Shown one piece after another: positions 21,653 through 30,052 of a stretch of 30,052 nt of DNA. This stretch comes from a virus. The position numbers were made by a program, and so were the translations under genes. The notes below the pieces were generated by a model that saw only the letters and a program-made list of their open reading frames with translations, was not told the DNA's origin and ran no database searches. The stretch is taken from the IMG/VR virus record IMGVR_UViG_3300010233_000180, positions 1 through 30,052 of that record; one strand, given 5' to 3'. The number at the start of each line of letters is the position of its first letter. Position 1 is the first letter of the stretch.

Positions 21653-23944
21653 CTAATTCTGGTGTACCTGTACTGTTACGGCAATATTTGAAGATGCGCA
21701 TGTACCGGAAGTCTCGGCAAAAGCCACATAATCCCCTGCTGTAATTGATGCATTGCTTACTGTACCATCCGCCACTGTTCCTGCTGCTGTCACAGTCACT
21801 GTCCCGATTGTTACCGGGCTAGATGCGCATGTCGCACTTGTGCCGCATTCAAATACAGTAATTATCGGATTTCCGACACAGGAAAAAGTTGATGCAGATC
21901 CTTCAATATTATCGACTGTTGATGCTTTGGAGAATTTATGGAATACGGCCTTAGTGGCGTTTAGCGCAGTAATAAGACCAGTCTGGTAACTGATATGATC
22001 CACATCGTTGCTGTTGAGCGTATTAGTGCTTTTACCAAGTCCTGTCCCAGCAGCGCTTATAACCTGTACACCATTCTGATTTATGGTTGTGGCATTTATT
22101 GTTCCTGATTTATTCCCCTGAGTAGCATTGCCAAAATCAAAGACTGCCGCAGAATCACGCGATATGCAGGTATCGGCAGCCGCAGCGGCATCGCTAGTGC
22201 TGGAATAGCAGTATAACCCAGTGCTGGCTTGTCGATAGAAGGAATTACCGCTGGCATATCCCAAGGCTGCAAATACACCACTATTGCTTTCATCGGCTAT
22301 GCGAATCTCACCTGCGCCACCATCCGTACCCGATCCGGCACTGGTGATGGAGAAATTATGCCCTCCTGACGAACTATTGTTAAGATTTAATGTAGTTCCA
22401 AGAGTGCTTGAGGATATGAATGTACCGGCATTCTGAGTCGTGCCACTGGTGGAAAAATCCTGCCCAAGAGTAAGAATGGGAGCATATGCAAGACTTCCGG
22501 CGACTATATTATCGCGTGAGATGGAATATTGCGTTGAATCAAGATTGCCACCAATAAAATTTATCTGGTTATTGCCCAGAATATTCTCTGCGAAATAATT
22601 AGGGGCTGTCAGACCGTTGACTCCCGAGCCACCTGAGAATCCGGTGAAGGATATAGTTTTTCCACAAGTGGCATTAAATGCAATAATAGATTCAGCCCCC
22701 TGACTACCTGCAAGACCGCTTCCTGAATAAGAGCCGCTGGTCACATCGTCAGCACAATTCCCATCATAGAATTCATCTACTCCAAAATTAGCCTGAAAAC
22801 GGGTCTTCACCACCCATAGAGGTCCATTTATCTCAAGACCGGGACCTGCTGCAGCGCATACGCCAGAGAACCCGGAATGTCCGTTCTCTTCTACCGTATC
22901 TATATCAAACATGACACCTTCAGTACCGGCATTAGCGCCGACAATGCCGCCACAGGCATTGCCAGAAATAACGCCGCCACGCCAGAACAGATCGGTGATA
23001 TTTCCATTGCCTGCCAAGGCATTTTCACTGACGTTTACATTAAACAGACGCCACCCCATGTAGTTGGAACAGGTAGTACCTGCGCCAGTATATGGTGTGG
23101 CAAAAGTTGACCCGGAGCCTGATGTGTTTATACCGCATCCAAAGGCAGTGCCCTGACCTCCGATGCCTGAATCAAAGATATAAAAACGCGGTATCTGTCC
23201 GACCCCGACGTAATTAAAGGATGTCCCGAAGGCGGATATCCCCTGTTGTCCACCATCTCCGGCAATATTTATTGACCACCATACATTATCAGTCTTGCCA
23301 TTTGCATTGTACCATATGTGGTTAGCCGTCGTGAAGAATCCGGAATTTATATAAACAAGGCAGGAAGCGTTAGGATGCCCTTCAGGGTCATAGGAAATAT
23401 TTTCCGAACTGCAAAAAAATACCAAGCCGTCACAGGGAGAGTTAAACTGCTGCTGCTGATTATATTTACCGGGGTTAAGTTTAACCAGTTTATTACCAGA
23501 AGCGCATGCCGCTGCAGCGGCATTGGCAAAGACAGGCTCATCATCTCCAGACCCGCCTCCTACACCTCCGCCGCCTGTGTGTCCGGGAAAATCATTCACT
23601 AATACATATCCGGCAGATTTTGCACATGTCGTATTAGATGTATTGCAATTTACAGTCGGCGTATTTGTTGTCGCGCTAAGAGTGGTAAAAGTGCCTGCCG
23701 CAGGATTTATTCCTCCGATGGTCACACCATCTATAGTTCCGCCTGTTACGGCCACTCCGCTTGCACTCTGCGTTGACATACTGCCAAGGTGTGTTCGTAC
23801 ATCATTGCCAGTGGCAGGAATAGACAGAACTGTCTGGGTAGCTGGATTATATGAGCCAGCATCGGGAAGTGAACGAAAAGTGGTCTGAGCCAACGCAGGG
23901 AATGCCAGAAGGAGGATGGATAGAAGTGCGATAATCTTCTTCAT
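21653..23944 (-). CDS. Secreted-type spike-like beta-helix protein, Cys-rich (763 aa)
   Basis: The first 19 residues form a clear Sec signal peptide: Lys2-Lys3, a hydrophobic core (IIALLSILLLAF) and ALA before Gln20. Next comes a fibre-like repeat (GGTIDGVTIGGINPAAGTF and TTLSATT), then DDEPVFANAAAAACASGNK with LNPGKY, the usual opening of a right-handed beta-helix of the tailspike/pectate-lyase kind. A C-terminal domain (from about 675) contains FSCVGNPIITVFECG and TGTV-like strands. About 18 cysteines lie after the signal peptide. It probably binds or degrades surface polysaccharide. AGGAA lies seven bases before the ATG. Confidence 0.82.
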   Translation of the reverse strand: MKKIIALLSILLLAFPALAQTTFRSLPDAGSYNPATQTVLSIPATGNDVRTHLGSMSTQSASGVAVTGGTIDGVTIGGINPAAGTFTTLSATTNTPTVNCNTSNTTCAKSAGYVLVNDFPGHTGGGGVGGGSGDDEPVFANAAAAACASGNKLVKLNPGKYNQQQQFNSPCDGLVFFCSSENISYDPEGHPNASCLVYINSGFFTTANHIWYNANGKTDNVWWSINIAGDGGQQGISAFGTSFNYVGVGQIPRFYIFDSGIGGQGTAFGCGINTSGSGSTFATPYTGAGTTCSNYMGWRLFNVNVSENALAGNGNITDLFWRGGVISGNACGGIVGANAGTEGVMFDIDTVEENGHSGFSGVCAAAGPGLEINGPLWVVKTRFQANFGVDEFYDGNCADDVTSGSYSGSGLAGSQGAESIIAFNATCGKTISFTGFSGGSGVNGLTAPNYFAENILGNNQINFIGGNLDSTQYSISRDNIVAGSLAYAPILTLGQDFSTSGTTQNAGTFISSSTLGTTLNLNNSSSGGHNFSITSAGSGTDGGAGEIRIADESNSGVFAALGYASGNSFYRQASTGLYCYSSTSDAAAAADTCISRDSAAVFDFGNATQGNKSGTINATTINQNGVQVISAAGTGLGKSTNTLNSNDVDHISYQTGLITALNATKAVFHKFSKASTVDNIEGSASTFSCVGNPIITVFECGTSATCASSPVTIGTVTVTAAGTVADGTVSNASITAGDYVAFAETSGTCASSNIAVTVQVHQN

Positions 23945-23954
23945 ATTATTTTTC

Positions 23955-26093
23955 CTAAAAATCTATACGCATTTCACAATCCACTGCATAAACAGTGTTT
24001 GCCTGAGAACTGCTTGGAGCATTCACGGAAGCAATGTAATATCCGGATGAATCCTTTGACGGGTATATCCCCAAAGGTTGTGTCGTGGCATTCTGCGGTG
24101 TGCATGTAACAGTGGTGGCGTTACCACGAAAAGCCCCGTACTGCACACGGATAAGATTTCCCGATCCTGCACTGGTTCCTGTTCCGAAGGTCAGGGAAAC
24201 GCCAAAATCGCCCTTGGCAGTCGTCACAAAGGCAGGCGGAGTTCCGCCAAGCGCAGCTTGCGCAGTAAGTGTCGGAACATGACTGCCAGTACCTGAAAAG
24301 ACGCCTTCATTTGTTATTGACCTGCTTCCGCCAGTACCAAAACCTGCAAAAATCCTATAAGCTCCGGTTAACAGATTCCCAAAGAAGCCATCCTCAGTTG
24401 TGAATCCGTTACTTGTATTGCGCGAAACTGGCGCGGTAGATGGCTCAAAATCAGGCGAGATTATGGATATATTGCCTGAATGTCCGGGCGTCAGATCGTT
24501 AAAGGAAAACTGCGCAGCGTCTGGAGGAGTTGTCTCTGGAAAACCATTGGTATGATAATCTTCCAGATTCACCTGCGGACGCACCATGACGTTGAGATTT
24601 TCAGTCCCGGTAGTTCCTGTATTGTTCCCTTGGAAGGTAATTCCGTTCGCGGTCCCTTTCTGGATGAAGTCTATATAGACGCCAAGGAAAACAGCATTCC
24701 CAGCATTTATATTTGTGGAATTGGTCTGCCAGTTAATGCCACCTCCGCCATAGGACTGGATATCATAGAGGCTCACCAGCAGGGAATTAAGGGCGTTATA
24801 GGCGTAGTGATTGCCATCTCCGCCAAAACCCACCAGATTGCGCCATTCCGAATGGAGGATGCCGATATCGGGCTTTCCACCTACCAGTACGGTTGGGGCA
24901 AGATTGATGCCATTTCCTGTATTGATAAAACGTATTTTATCCGCAAATCTCCATCCAAAGTCCTCCAGATTAAGAACTCCCTTGGTAATAGGCGAGCAAA
25001 TAACATCCGTGGCCGCTGTAGTTTGTAAAATCACTGTCCCGCCAAGATAAGGCGCGGTACTATCGGTATCTGTAATTGCTGTAATAGGAAATATTCCGGC
25101 CCCCTTGAACGTGATGGGGTTGGGAAAATTCAGACATGAGCTTATGCGATAAAGCCCAATTGGCGCGAAGAAGGTATTATAGGAAGGCGTGGCATTGATT
25201 GCCGCCTGAAGCGCCGCAGTATCATCAATGCCATACTCAAAACCGCCAGAAGTCTGAAAATTGATATTGAACGTAGCTCCGGTTCCGGCTCCGCTGGTGC
25301 TTCCTTGCGAGACAGGATTTGAGGGCGTAGAGGTATAAAGTCCACCCTGATTGACTGTAACAGCATCCACTCCCATATTTAGCGTCAGGGTCGCCCCAGT
25401 AAGGCTACAATTCGAGGTTACGGGTTCCGCCGCGAGACTTGTCGGATTAGTCGTGTACTGTCCGCCAGTGATAACCGTGCCAAGAGCGGAAATTACATTG
25501 CCGGAAATCGTCGCATTAATCTGGAATAACTGCGGACCTGTTCCTGTCGTGCCAGTCAGAATACAAGCCCCGTTCGTTCCGCCTGATCCCGCTGCGTTTA
25601 CACTGGCAGAAGCAAGAAGTGTGTCGAATACATTCAGGACGGCAGGAGCGGTTGACGAGCCGCCTGTGAGGGTAACAGTATCTCCGGCAGCATAGCTTCC
25701 CGCTCCACTCTGTGTGGCACTGTGTCCAGCAAGATAGGCATTTGATATGGCCGCTGATGTAGTGCTCGAAGCGTTTGTAGTAATGGTGATGTTATTCGTA
25801 TCGATATAAGAAGAAATTCTTGTATTTAGCGCTGCCCCATTAACGCCAGCACCGTAAATTGTGATTAGATGGTTGCTTCCTGCGTCACCGGGCGTGAAAG
25901 TTGCGGAAGGCGCATTCAGGATATTTGATCCTGACTTAATGAGAGCGCCGGAAAGTTGCTTCCATTGTCCTGTAGTGTCAGGCGGCGTATAAACGCCTGT
26001 GCCGGTATTCGGCGGATTATACGCAGCTTCACCCTTACCAGAGAAAATGATCAGGCAGGAGATAAATAATAAAATATTCCTAAGTAATGACAT
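23955..26093 (-). CDS. Second secreted-type spike-like beta-helix protein (712 aa)
   Basis: The N-terminus MSLLRNILLFISCLIIFSGK ending GEA-A is a plausible Sec signal peptide, cleaved near residue 23. A Gly/Ser/Thr-rich beta region follows. From about 290 the pattern YGIDDTAALQAAINATPSYN with FFAPIGLYRIS and FKGAGI is the classic start of a right-handed beta-helix spike or polysaccharide lyase. Six cysteines remain after the signal. The start overlaps the preceding gene by 14 bases. It is probably a receptor-binding or depolymerase spike; the catalytic residues cannot be picked out by eye. Confidence 0.8.
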   Translation of the reverse strand: MSLLRNILLFISCLIIFSGKGEAAYNPPNTGTGVYTPPDTTGQWKQLSGALIKSGSNILNAPSATFTPGDAGSNHLITIYGAGVNGAALNTRISSYIDTNNITITTNASSTTSAAISNAYLAGHSATQSGAGSYAAGDTVTLTGGSSTAPAVLNVFDTLLASASVNAAGSGGTNGACILTGTTGTGPQLFQINATISGNVISALGTVITGGQYTTNPTSLAAEPVTSNCSLTGATLTLNMGVDAVTVNQGGLYTSTPSNPVSQGSTSGAGTGATFNINFQTSGGFEYGIDDTAALQAAINATPSYNTFFAPIGLYRISSCLNFPNPITFKGAGIFPITAITDTDSTAPYLGGTVILQTTAATDVICSPITKGVLNLEDFGWRFADKIRFINTGNGINLAPTVLVGGKPDIGILHSEWRNLVGFGGDGNHYAYNALNSLLVSLYDIQSYGGGGINWQTNSTNINAGNAVFLGVYIDFIQKGTANGITFQGNNTGTTGTENLNVMVRPQVNLEDYHTNGFPETTPPDAAQFSFNDLTPGHSGNISIISPDFEPSTAPVSRNTSNGFTTEDGFFGNLLTGAYRIFAGFGTGGSRSITNEGVFSGTGSHVPTLTAQAALGGTPPAFVTTAKGDFGVSLTFGTGTSAGSGNLIRVQYGAFRGNATTVTCTPQNATTQPLGIYPSKDSSGYYIASVNAPSSSQANTVYAVDCEMRIDF

Positions 26094-26421
26094 AGTTTCC
26101 CGCGCCGTCGTTTATTAAAGTGATGGACTGATTGTTGATATTAAGCGTTTTGCTTGGAAGGTTATCGATAGTTCCAAGTCCTCCGAAGCATGAGATAATT
26201 ATATTCCATGTCCCGCAATTCCCAAGCTTGTCAGAAATCACCAGCCTTCCGTTTGGTGCCATAAGAGAAGGCGGGGGCACATACATGGTCTTTGGGGAAG
26301 CGTCCGGAGCATTCCAGTTCACCGTCATATTAATAGGGCTATGCGCCGGAAGATTGAAGACTGTTCCACTTATTATATTTGCAAGATTAGCATTTGGATA
26401 TTGAACAACAGCCACGCTCAT
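26080..26421 (-). CDS. Small beta-structured virion-operon protein (113 aa)
   Basis: The C-terminal half (GRLVISDKLGNCGTWNIIIS, GTIDNLPSKTLNINNQSITL, INDGAGNYVIT) follows a beta pattern (D..GN....I.I...G.IDN......) often seen as a module in phage fibre and baseplate proteins; here it stands alone. There is no signal peptide. The start overlaps the LamG-like gene by ATGA. A small decoration or spike-base protein is possible. Confidence 0.72.
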   Translation of the reverse strand: MSVAVVQYPNANLANIISGTVFNLPAHSPINMTVNWNAPDASPKTMYVPPPSLMAPNGRLVISDKLGNCGTWNIIISCFGGLGTIDNLPSKTLNINNQSITLINDGAGNYVIT

Positions 26422-27743
26422 ACCGTCTGCGCCTTTAATTGTGAATCGCCCATGGCATAATTGTAATATTTAAAATTCTGCAGCCAGCCGCTGAATGGCC
26501 GATTCCCATCTGTACGATTGCCAAACAACAATTGCGTGATCCCGGCAGGTATAGTAGATGCTCCGAACGCTCCTAGTGTAGGCTTGACACCATTGACATA
26601 GAAATTATTGCTGGCCGACAGATATTGTAGTCCGGTTTTTATTAAGGTATTGTTTACGACAACGACACCAGTAGAGCCATTAGCTCCACCACTTACTACT
26701 AACTGACCTGCTGTGGAAGGATTATTCGCAGTAAAATTCTCGATAGCATTGTTGATAGTTCCATCATCAAAATTATATACTCGCCCCGAAGTCGCTGTTT
26801 CGCCCTCAAGAATAAAATTAACCACTATCGTCCCTGTCGTTGCATTAAACCACGGAATGCTTGAAACTGTGCCGAGATCGGCGGCGCGAGTAACGGCAGC
26901 ATTTGTGGTGAGGATAGGAGAAGTGGCAAAAGGTAATTGCTCCGCTTGAGGCACGCCAACACGAAGACTAATGTCTATAGCTTGTGCGGAACCAGTTGTA
27001 TTTATGAGAATGTATGGCTGAATAAAGGCTGTCGAAGCATTGTTTGTTACTGTTGAAAAAGTGAATCTCTGGAGATTTGCTGTCAGGCTCCCGGTAAAGG
27101 TTGTGCCGCTCAGTGCCGACAGGAAAGCTGGTACATTGCTATACTGGGCAAAGGCCAGAAGTGCCGTCGTTATATTTGCAGTGCTTCCCCCTACAATTGA
27201 AATATAGCAGCTTGAAGTCCATGTCTGCGCATTGGCGGCAGCGATTGAGTTATTAGGCTCGAATAATATCTGGTTGCCTGCGGTGCTGCTTGTCGTTCCA
27301 AAAAAACGTACATCGACATAATTAATGCCATTACTTGTGCCGGAGCCGACGATCTGTGTACTAAGTCCGTTCCCGTTCGTTGTGGCCGTCCAGTTAGTAG
27401 GTGGTGTCCCTGGAGTGCCTGCGACAACACCCTGCATAGTATTATTGCGGATTCCATTGGTGCTGGAGTCTGCTTCCAGCAAAAGACCTCGCAAAGTGGT
27501 ACTTCCCGGAGTGCCATAATCAAAACGTGGGATATTATTAGCTGCTGAAACTAAATTTCCGGAAGAATTAAAATACCACCCTGTAGATGCGCGCGTGAAT
27601 ACAATATCAGATGGCAATGCACCACTAAGAAAATTGAACTGTTTGGTGACTGGATTACCAGATATACCTAAAAACAGGCTTACGCCTGGACTTGTAGATA
27701 ATCCACTATTCCCAGATACACCCGAAAGCCCAGATATTGCCAT
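26418..27743 (-). CDS. LamG/concanavalin-like lectin-domain virion protein (441 aa)
   Basis: The N-terminus is Gly/Ser-rich. FTRASTGWYFNSSGNLVSAA with IPRFDYG and LLLEADSSTNGI is a pattern common to phage head-spike/tail proteins. The C-terminal part, with IVVNFILEG, NNFYVNG, LLFGNRTDGNRPFSGWLQNF and YYNYAMGDSQL, follows the beta-sandwich of LamG/concanavalin-A-like lectins. It likely binds carbohydrate on the host surface. No secretion signal is present, in contrast to the next two large genes. Confidence 0.8.
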   Translation of the reverse strand: MAISGLSGVSGNSGLSTSPGVSLFLGISGNPVTKQFNFLSGALPSDIVFTRASTGWYFNSSGNLVSAANNIPRFDYGTPGSTTLRGLLLEADSSTNGIRNNTMQGVVAGTPGTPPTNWTATTNGNGLSTQIVGSGTSNGINYVDVRFFGTTSSTAGNQILFEPNNSIAAANAQTWTSSCYISIVGGSTANITTALLAFAQYSNVPAFLSALSGTTFTGSLTANLQRFTFSTVTNNASTAFIQPYILINTTGSAQAIDISLRVGVPQAEQLPFATSPILTTNAAVTRAADLGTVSSIPWFNATTGTIVVNFILEGETATSGRVYNFDDGTINNAIENFTANNPSTAGQLVVSGGANGSTGVVVVNNTLIKTGLQYLSASNNFYVNGVKPTLGAFGASTIPAGITQLLFGNRTDGNRPFSGWLQNFKYYNYAMGDSQLKAQTV

Positions 27744-27744
27744 A

Positions 27745-28092
27745 TCATGATGGCCCTCCCGCGCTTCCTGCCTGAATTGATGTCATCTTGACCAGATTGC
27801 CTGCATTAGTGCCAAGAGAATTAAGAAAGACACGCGAGGCCGTTACCGGGTAGGCAAAATTATCATTCTGGTTTGTCGTCGCATTCACCAGATCGGAATT
27901 GTCATGATTGAACCATGTACAGGCATTTGCTCCGATATTTATAATGTCATCACCAGTATGCTGAACTGTATAATTCACCGTTCCAGTTGCTACACAGAAC
28001 AGGCTTATGTTGAACGGGCTATGAAAAATATCATAGACAACCGGCTTACTAGCCCCTGAAATCAGGCTTTGGCTTGTTACTTGAGGTATCAT
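27745..28092 (-). CDS. Small hypothetical virion-operon protein (115 aa)
   Basis: Beta-rich sequence with FNISLFCVATGTVNYTVQHT, CTWFNHDNSDLVNATTNQND and FAYPVTASRVFLNS. It resembles small uncharacterised proteins in phage structural operons, possibly a capsid decoration or fibre-attachment piece. GGAGG lies just upstream of the ATG. It directly follows the 404-residue structural protein. No metal-binding or catalytic motif is visible. Confidence 0.75.
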   Translation of the reverse strand: MIPQVTSQSLISGASKPVVYDIFHSPFNISLFCVATGTVNYTVQHTGDDIINIGANACTWFNHDNSDLVNATTNQNDNFAYPVTASRVFLNSLGTNAGNLVKMTSIQAGSAGGPS

Positions 28093-28102
28093 GGTGAACC
28101 TC

Positions 28103-29317
28103 CTACGCCGGGGTTACACCAAAGAGGAACGTGGGATTATTCGCAGTTGCCCTTACAATATTCTGGAAGGGAAGGGTCTGGAATATGACAAGACGGTTAG
28201 CCCCCTGCGATGCTGTCTGCAGAGAATAAGTGCCGCGCGGATCTCCTGTACTGGTAGTCGCAGGACTTGTCCTGTCGCCCTTTGTCCATCCGGTTGATGA
28301 TGTGATGAATGTCTGACCGAAATAGATATCGAGATTTTCCCAGAAGTCATTGCGCAACGGAAATCCGAACAAATCCTGAGTCACCACAGAATAAGTGTGG
28401 TTGCTATCGGCAAAACCTGGAGTCACCGAGTTGATTACTTTATAGCATTTCACAGACTTTGCCGTGCTTGCGCCAGAAATGAGCGTTACGACCTCACTCT
28501 GCGTCTGTCCGTATATATCCGCACTCTTGATAGTAAATGTTCCGCCAGTGGCCGCAACAGTTCCGACAATCGCAACGCCACGCTCAAGAGCCTGTGTTGG
28601 ATCAAAGAAAAGACCGGCACCACCCGCGATGTAAGGCGCAACAAAGGTGGGGCGTATAGGCCCTGCACCCGTAGTATTGCTCCAGCCCGGCAGGCCAGAG
28701 GCAATGCGGCATGTAGTGGAATTGGTCGCAAGCGCCGCATCGGCAATCGTGATGGTCGTCGAAGTGGGTAACGCAGTGACATAGGTAAATAGTGGGGCAG
28801 TACCTGCTGCATTTCCAGCCTGAGTGATGATAACTGGCTGACCGACACGATATACTGAACTATCAAGGACAGTCACCGTCTTGCTTGCAGAAGTGACGCT
28901 AGGGGTTTCAATTCCGAGGTCGAGAAGAACCGCCCCAGTCGTAAGCGCCTTGGTGGCAAAATTCTGATAGGGAACGTTGCGCGATACACCAACGGAATCA
29001 CCAGTCGCAAGAGACATTGCCACACCGCTGATAGCAGGCTGTGGACTTGCCACATTGGCAGGGCCTCCAGAAGTACCGGCAGTCGAGGGAATGGCGTTTA
29101 CAGCCGTGATTTCCGGAGTATCCTGAAAGGCAAAAATAACACCGGGGTTATCGGTCGCGTCCTTGGGCAGCGGGTAATAGCGAACATCGGGAAAGCCATC
29201 GCCATGATAGGTAATATTAGGACCTGCCACCGGATCGGTATTCTGCGCGGACGCAGAAATAGCATCCATCATGTTGCCAGTGGTGATAATCGGACCTGAT
29301 ACTACTGTAGCGCTCAT
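28103..29317 (-). CDS. Virion structural protein downstream of the coat gene (404 aa)
   Basis: A Ser/Thr/Gly/Ala-rich, beta-dominated protein. Its middle has SVYRVGQPVIITQAGNAAGT, TTITIADAALATNSTTCRIA and FTIKSADIYGQTQSEVVTLI, the last being a pattern seen in phage structural and decoration-like proteins (xxDxYGQ..SE.VTL..). AAGGA precedes the ATG by eight bases. Position next to the coat gene suggests a capsid decoration, head fibre or similar surface protein. The family is not certain. Confidence 0.72.
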   Translation of the reverse strand: MSATVVSGPIITTGNMMDAISASAQNTDPVAGPNITYHGDGFPDVRYYPLPKDATDNPGVIFAFQDTPEITAVNAIPSTAGTSGGPANVASPQPAISGVAMSLATGDSVGVSRNVPYQNFATKALTTGAVLLDLGIETPSVTSASKTVTVLDSSVYRVGQPVIITQAGNAAGTAPLFTYVTALPTSTTITIADAALATNSTTCRIASGLPGWSNTTGAGPIRPTFVAPYIAGGAGLFFDPTQALERGVAIVGTVAATGGTFTIKSADIYGQTQSEVVTLISGASTAKSVKCYKVINSVTPGFADSNHTYSVVTQDLFGFPLRNDFWENLDIYFGQTFITSSTGWTKGDRTSPATTSTGDPRGTYSLQTASQGANRLVIFQTLPFQNIVRATANNPTFLFGVTPA

Positions 29318-29335
29318 TGGCGAATCCTTACAAAC

Positions 29336-30052
29336 CTAGAGTAACGGCTGAGTTCCGGCGATTGCTCTCCAGTCATTGTAACCAAAGCTGTAGCGCTGGT
29401 AGCCCTTCACAAGCACGTTATCAGTCGTGTCATCGGTCCAGATGGTAGTCTCGAACGGAATGCGCTCAAGATAGATAAGTCCTTTGATATTGGTCAGCAC
29501 ATACCAACCGTAAAGCGATGTCAGGAAGTCCAGCACCTCGTAGCCTTCCGGCAACTGGCCGGTAGCAATAAGGGCGTTCACATCGTTGTCGGCGGTGCCG
29601 GGGCGAAGTTCGGTCTTGGTCAGGCGCGATGCCACATACTCAAGGGAAGGCGGTACAAGAAGCTTGCGACCGCGCGCAAATACCTTCAGATTGGCATTGT
29701 TGCGGAAGTTGCGGATCATGATGAGCATGTTATAAAGCGATGTCTCATTCAGATCCACGTCGGTCGTCGGCTGGTTGGCAACCGTGCCGCCATCGACGGG
29801 ATGCGCCGTATTGATAAGCGAAACGCCATCACCGCCGATAAGTGTATTATAGACCGTGGCGGTATTCAGCACGTTTGCGGCAAGGATTTCCTGACCTTGC
29901 TGGAATGATTCCAGAAGACCGAGATTCATTGGGTCGAATGCAGTCTTGTAAAGATTGTCGTCGATTGATTTGCGGGTAAGCGCATAACCAAGGGCGATTT
30001 CGATGTGCTCCTGCGTATATACATAACGCTGGCCGGAGTTGTTATCGAAGGT
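29336..30052 (-). CDS. Major coat protein, 3' part (at least 238 aa, cut by the window edge)
   Basis: The reading frame stays open to the right edge, so only the C-terminal 238 residues are seen. HPVDGGTVANQPTTDVDLNE with LYNMLIMIRNFRNNANLKVF and LLVPPSLEYVA is the pattern of phage major capsid proteins of the gpT-like/HK97-fold group: an extended Asn/Thr loop, then a substrate-like strand with VPP. EVLDFLTSLYGWYVLTNIKG and QRYSFGYNDWRAIAG close the protein. The start lies beyond the window, upstream of the first visible residues TFDNNSGQRY. It is followed after an 18-base gap by the 404-residue structural gene. Confidence 0.88.
   Translation of the reverse strand, partial: TFDNNSGQRYVYTQEHIEIALGYALTRKSIDDNLYKTAFDPMNLGLLESFQQGQEILAANVLNTATVYNTLIGGDGVSLINTAHPVDGGTVANQPTTDVDLNETSLYNMLIMIRNFRNNANLKVFARGRKLLVPPSLEYVASRLTKTELRPGTADNDVNALIATGQLPEGYEVLDFLTSLYGWYVLTNIKGLIYLERIPFETTIWTDDTTDNVLVKGYQRYSFGYNDWRAIAGTQPLL

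Noticed and set aside
21653-26093. Diversity-generating retroelement acting on the spike genes
   Set aside because: No reverse transcriptase, template repeat or adenine-biased variable repeat is visible in the window.
1-30052. tRNA genes, CRISPR arrays, integrase or attachment sites
   Set aside because: No cloverleaf with T-loop and acceptor pairing, no regularly spaced direct repeats and no recombinase motifs were seen on either strand.
1-30052. Recoded stop codons
   Set aside because: TAA, TAG and TGA all end genes at sensible places, with many ATGA overlaps; no gene needs a stop read as an amino acid.

Overview
The window is a contiguous piece of a tailed double-stranded DNA phage (Caudoviricetes). 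The gene content points to a short-tailed (podovirus-like) phage of a Gram-negative host: a coat protein, P22 gp4/T7 gp11-like adaptors, a P22 gp10-like tail protein, large Gln/Ala/Gly-rich proteins of the ejection-protein kind, and a lambda R-type lysis transglycosylase. Genes are packed with ATGA/GTGA stop-start overlaps and the standard code fits throughout. No integrase, repressor, tRNA, CRISPR array or insertion sequence is visible, and terminase, portal and DNA polymerase must lie outside the window. The host cannot be named from this sequence.

Region 1, about 1-5830, plus strand: a replication/recombination operon. It opens with the 3' end of an unidentified gene, then a strongly structured leader (153-213), a small conserved-type hypothetical, a DHH-family phosphoesterase, two small hypotheticals, a RecB/Cas4-type PD-(D/E)XK nuclease with Cys clusters, an AT-richer HNH endonuclease that looks inserted, an SF2 helicase with a zinc ribbon, and a train of very small translationally coupled genes. 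One of these is a 69-residue Cys protein matching the C-terminal tail of the nuclease.

Region 2, about 5770-6385: a strand-switch zone. A RusA-like Holliday-junction resolvase runs on the minus strand into the 3' end of the early operon. A likely 54-residue gene runs on the plus strand into the end of the endolysin gene, with a candidate promoter between the two.

Region 3, about 6357-30052, minus strand: one late operon read from right to left. The order is coat protein (cut by the window edge), an unassigned structural protein, a small hypothetical, a LamG-like lectin protein, a small beta protein, and two beta-helix spike-like proteins that both begin with Sec signal peptides. Then come two small Lys/Gly-rich proteins, a connector block (adaptor, zinc-ribbon protein, second adaptor-like protein, gp10-like protein), a small protein, a tail fibre, a Gly-rich virion protein, a GNAT-like protein, two large ejection-type proteins (the second with a C-terminal pyrophosphatase-like domain), two small membrane proteins (holin and possible second holin/antiholin) and the endolysin.

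The late genes build the particle, equip it with several carbohydrate-binding or spike proteins, supply proteins likely injected with the DNA, and end with the lysis cassette. The observations most worth a second look are the secreted-type N-termini of two Cys-containing spike genes inside the virion operon, a di-glycine motif recurring in five late proteins, a tandem beta module shared by connector proteins, and the Cys module shared between nuclease and mini-protein.
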